This document shows positions 6,264-8,203 of a stretch of DNA of 8,203 bases, piece by piece (positions within the stretch are counted from its first letter, which is position 1; each line of letters begins with the position of its first letter). The position numbers and the translations under genes are program-made. Below the pieces are notes generated by a model that was not told the DNA's origin, made no database searches, and worked only from the letters and a program-made list of their open reading frames with translations. This DNA is from Candidatus Rokuibacteriota bacterium (GTDB lineage Bacteria; Methylomirabilota; Methylomirabilia; Rokubacteriales; CSP1-6), in assembly GCA_016177555.1 (NCBI GenBank), contig JACOVB010000134.1, positions 1 through 8,203 on the forward strand. The letters run 5' to 3'.

Positions 6264-7085
6264 ATGCCGCTCGCCTACTACTCGCGCGCGGCCACCTCGG
6301 AGTTCTGGAGCGAGCACTGGGGCGGGCACACCGTCGCGGAGCTCCTCGCCGTCGCGCGCCGCTCACCGCTCACCGATCTCATCGAGCGGCACTTGCCCGA
6401 CGCCGGGCGCCTCCTCGAGGCGGGCTGCGGCCTCGGCCAGTACGTGCTCCTGCTGAGAGAGCGGGGGCGCGCCGCGGTGGGCGCGGACTGGAGCTTCGAG
6501 GCGGTGCGCGAGGGGGCGCGCGCGGGCGCCCCGCTGGCCGTGATGGACCTCCGCGCTCTCGGCGTCAAGGACGGCTCCACCGATGCCTACCTCTCGCTGG
6601 GCGTCGTCGAGCACGATCCTGGTGGGCCCGACGCGATCCTGGCCGAGGCGGCGCGGGTGCTGGCGCCGGGCGGTGTCCTCCTGCTCTCGGTGCCCTACCG
6701 GAACGGTCTCCGCCGGCTGCTCGGCCCCTGGCTGGCCCGCCGGAGCCGGCGGATCCGCGCCGCCGGCGGTGAGTTCTACCAGTTCGCATTCACGCGCGGC
6801 GAAGTGCGCCGGTTCCTCGCGGCTCGCGGCTTCGAGGTCACGTCCCTCCATCCCTATGACCCCGCCCGCATTCCACGGAAGGCCCTCCGCCGTCTCGCGG
6901 GCGTGGCGCGTCCAGCTCCGCGGGGGATCGCCGGATTCCCCGCCGCTCGCTCTTCCGCCGGCGGGCCGCCGCGGCCGATCGGGACCCGCGCGGGCCTGAG
7001 GCGGCTTCTGCGCGGTCTCCTCTACGCGCCGCCCGCCCTGCGCCTCCTCGGCCACATGATCCTGGCGGTCGCCGTCAAGCGGTGA
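6264..7085 (+). CDS. Class I SAM-dependent methyltransferase (MT4)
   Basis: A 273-residue methyltransferase that begins MPLAYYSRAATSEFWSEHWG, an F-W-x-x-H-W start seen in one branch of locus-associated methyltransferases. Motif I is LLEAGCGLGQY (50-60), strand 2 ends in GADWS (D75), MDLRALGVKDGS (94-105) is the adenine-side loop, AYLSLGVVEHDPGGP (108-122) is strand 4 and RVLAPGGVLLLSVPY (131-145) is strand 5. GEFYQFAFTRGEVRRFLAARG (169-189) resembles the substrate-lid segment of that branch. The region 213-242 is rich in Pro, Ala, Gly and Arg and probably flexible; the end (252-271) is hydrophobic and contains L-G-H-M. ATG at 6264 lies 3 bases after the GT-A3 stop; only a weak GGGGCGG (6248-6254) precedes it, so coupling to GT-A3 translation is likely. 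It closes the run of overlapping genes. The acceptor is unknown. Confidence 0.87.
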   Translation: MPLAYYSRAATSEFWSEHWGGHTVAELLAVARRSPLTDLIERHLPDAGRLLEAGCGLGQYVLLLRERGRAAVGADWSFEAVREGARAGAPLAVMDLRALGVKDGSTDAYLSLGVVEHDPGGPDAILAEAARVLAPGGVLLLSVPYRNGLRRLLGPWLARRSRRIRAAGGEFYQFAFTRGEVRRFLAARGFEVTSLHPYDPARIPRKALRRLAGVARPAPRGIAGFPAARSSAGGPPRPIGTRAGLRRLLRGLLYAPPALRLLGHMILAVAVKR

Positions 7086-7110
7086 GCCCGCCATTGCTAT
7101 ACTCCGGGCC
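7086..7110 (+). promoter_or_regulatory. Short intergenic gap with an extended -10 promoter and no Shine-Dalgarno
   Basis: This 25-base gap is the largest in the window. It contains TATACT at 7098-7103 with TG at 7095-7096, one base (C) away: the extended -10 pattern TG-n-TATAAT with one mismatch in the hexamer. This AT-rich patch stands out in very GC-rich surroundings. With the last T taken as -7, +1 falls at 7110, one base before the ATG at 7111. No good -35 is seen at 16-18 base spacing (TCAAGC at 7075-7080 for 17), as is allowed for extended -10 promoters. No GGAGG-like site lies between 7086 and 7110. A leaderless transcript of MT5 is the inference. Confidence 0.6.
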
Positions 7111-8049
7111 ATGAGCGAGCCGCCCTACCGCCTCGTGGACCTCGGCGACCGGCGCGTCCTCACCGTCGGCGGAGTCGAGCACGCCACGGGCTACAGCGAG
7201 CGCGTCATCCGGATGCTGATCGAGCGGAAGGGGATCCGCCGGGCCCCCCTCTACTTCCCCTTCAAGACGTCCCGGGGCCGGCACTTCCTGGACCCGCTCT
7301 TCCAGTACCTCCGGGGCCACGGGGCCAGGGACCTTTCCGTGCTGGAGGTGGGATGCTCCTTCGGCCACATGACCGAGTACCTCGCCGAGCAGCCGGAGGT
7401 CGCGGGCATCGTGACCTTCGACACGGATCCGGCCTTCGTCGCCATCGTCCGGACCAAGGTGGAGGACCTTGGGCTCGGCACGGTGCGAGAGGTGACGCTC
7501 CTTGGAAACGACGAGACGCGCCGGTTGCCCTACGCCGACGGCGCCTTCGATCTCGTGGTCGTCACCGGGGTGATCGAGCACCTGCCCGTCCGGAATCGGC
7601 GGGCGCAAGTCGACGAGTACTACCGCGTGCTGGCTCCGGGCGGCCACATCGTCATCCTCGACACGCCGAACCGGCTCTTCCCGTTCGAGACGCACTCCAT
7701 CGGGCTGCCGCTGGTGCAGTGGCTGCCTCCGGGGCTGGCGTACCGGTACGCGCGGCTCTGTCGGCCCCGCAGGTTCAGGGACGTGTCCATCGCCGGCTTC
7801 ACCCGTGACGGCACCGGCTGGCGCAACGCGACGCTCCGGGACTGCCTGCCGTCATCCGGCTGGGCGGGGCTCGAAGACCTGACGGAGGAGGCCGGCTACG
7901 GCTGGGCGTTCTTCCGCGCCACGGCGCGCTCGCGGAGGCGCCGGGCGCTGCTTCCTCTCTTCGCGGTGCTGGCCGGCGCGCTGCGCGCGTCCGGGCGGGA
8001 GCCCTCCCTGGCGCTTCCGTTCGACAACCTCCTCTTCCGCAAGCGATGA
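7111..8049 (+). CDS. Class I SAM-dependent methyltransferase (MT5)
   Basis: A 312-residue methyltransferase, the largest of the five. About 75 residues precede the fold (including LYFPFKTSRGRHFLDPLFQY, 47-66). Motif I is VLEVGCSFGH (77-86), with serine at the second glycine position; strand 2 ends in VTFDTD (D104), FDLVVVTGVIEHL (146-158) is strand 4 and VLAPGGHIVILDTPNRLFP (173-191) is strand 5. The segment ETHSIGLPLVQWLPPGLAYR (193-212) matches the T-P-N-R-x-x-P-x-x-x-H-x-x-x-L-P-x-x-x-W-L-P signature common to a group of methyltransferases in polysaccharide loci, where it probably forms the acceptor side. The ATG at 7111 is chosen because the extended -10 motif is 7 bases upstream and no ribosome-binding site exists for any nearby start. 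It may begin a second transcription unit, while read-through from MT4 remains possible as no terminator is seen. The stop overlaps the next start. The acceptor is unknown. Confidence 0.9.
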   Translation: MSEPPYRLVDLGDRRVLTVGGVEHATGYSERVIRMLIERKGIRRAPLYFPFKTSRGRHFLDPLFQYLRGHGARDLSVLEVGCSFGHMTEYLAEQPEVAGIVTFDTDPAFVAIVRTKVEDLGLGTVREVTLLGNDETRRLPYADGAFDLVVVTGVIEHLPVRNRRAQVDEYYRVLAPGGHIVILDTPNRLFPFETHSIGLPLVQWLPPGLAYRYARLCRPRRFRDVSIAGFTRDGTGWRNATLRDCLPSSGWAGLEDLTEEAGYGWAFFRATARSRRRRALLPLFAVLAGALRASGREPSLALPFDNLLFRKR

Positions 8050-8203
8050 TGCGCATCGAGATCGGGCGCCGGAATTACCTCCTGTACCTCGTGCTGCCGC
8101 ACCCGCTCAAGGTCGCCCTCCACTCGCCGGCGTCGCGGGGCAAGCTGGATCGCCTCAATCGCGGGTTCAACGAGGGCCTCTACTCGGGGGAAGGGGCCAG
8201 GGC
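8046..8203 (+). CDS. N-terminal fragment of an unrecognised protein (3' end outside window)
   Basis: An open frame of 52 complete codons runs off the window end. It starts MMRIEIGRRNYLLYLVLPHP and continues with LNRGFNEGLYSGEGAR near residues 37-52. Either ATG 8046 (ATGA overlap with the MT5 stop, 4 bases) or ATG 8049 (TGATG, 1 base) may be the start; both fit the overlap style of this locus. No clear Shine-Dalgarno precedes it, so coupling to MT5 is likely. Residues 10-25 are fairly hydrophobic but interrupted by His and Pro, so a signal peptide is not convincing. I do not recognise the family. The locus pattern would predict a glycosyltransferase or a methyltransferase, but nothing visible proves either. 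Confidence 0.6.
   Translation, partial: MMRIEIGRRNYLLYLVLPHPLKVALHSPASRGKLDRLNRGFNEGLYSGEGAR

Noticed and set aside
7075..7080. A -35 element for the promoter at 7098-7103
   Set aside because: TCAAGC at 17-base spacing matches TTGACA poorly, and 16- or 18-base spacing is no better; the promoter call rests on the extended -10 alone.
7064..7092. Possible hairpin terminator between MT4 and MT5 (GGCGG paired with CCGCC)
   Set aside because: The arms are 5 bases with a 19-base loop, and no T-tract follows; pairings like this are expected by chance in such GC-rich DNA.

Overview
The window is very GC-rich with strong G/C preference at third codon positions, all genes lie on the plus strand, and genes are packed with overlapping stops and starts. 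This points to a high-GC bacterium from a soil or groundwater-type lineage. Candidatus Rokubacteria/Methylomirabilota or a deltaproteobacterial group would fit the composition and the look of the proteins, but the window has no marker gene, so that assignment is a low-confidence inference.

Layout: (1) 1-445, C-terminal part of a DegT/DnrJ/EryC1/StrS-type PLP sugar aminotransferase; (2) 459-1235, class I SAM methyltransferase (MT1); (3) 1232-2524, GT4-type glycosyltransferase (GT-A1); (4) 2521-3180, methyltransferase (MT2); (5) 3173-4333, GT4-type glycosyltransferase (GT-A2); (6) 4330-5118, methyltransferase (MT3); (7) 5118-6260, GT4-type glycosyltransferase (GT-A3); (8) 6264-7085, methyltransferase (MT4); (9) 7111-8049, methyltransferase (MT5); (10) 8046-end, the first 52 codons of an unrecognised protein. 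The labels MT1-5 and GT-A1-3 are local to this annotation ('A' is only a label, not the GT-A fold; all three look GT-B/GT4).

Together the genes look like part of a surface-polysaccharide or glycolipid locus (O-antigen, capsule or exopolysaccharide). The aminotransferase would help make an amino-deoxy nucleotide sugar, the three glycosyltransferases would add sugars from nucleotide donors, and the five methyltransferases would decorate or cap sugars or other intermediates. The striking feature is the strict alternation MT-GT-MT-GT-MT-GT-MT, with members of each class belonging to visibly different subfamilies rather than being copies of one unit. No polymerase, flippase, ABC exporter or initiating phosphoglycosyl transferase is present; these would have to lie outside the window.

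Genes 1-8 form one tightly coupled transcription unit. The only intergenic space of note (7086-7110) lies where the alternation breaks. It has no Shine-Dalgarno sequence but carries an extended -10 promoter motif placed so that transcription would begin at, or one base before, the ATG of MT5, suggesting a leaderless transcript. No RNA genes, mobile elements, CRISPR arrays or convincing terminators were seen.
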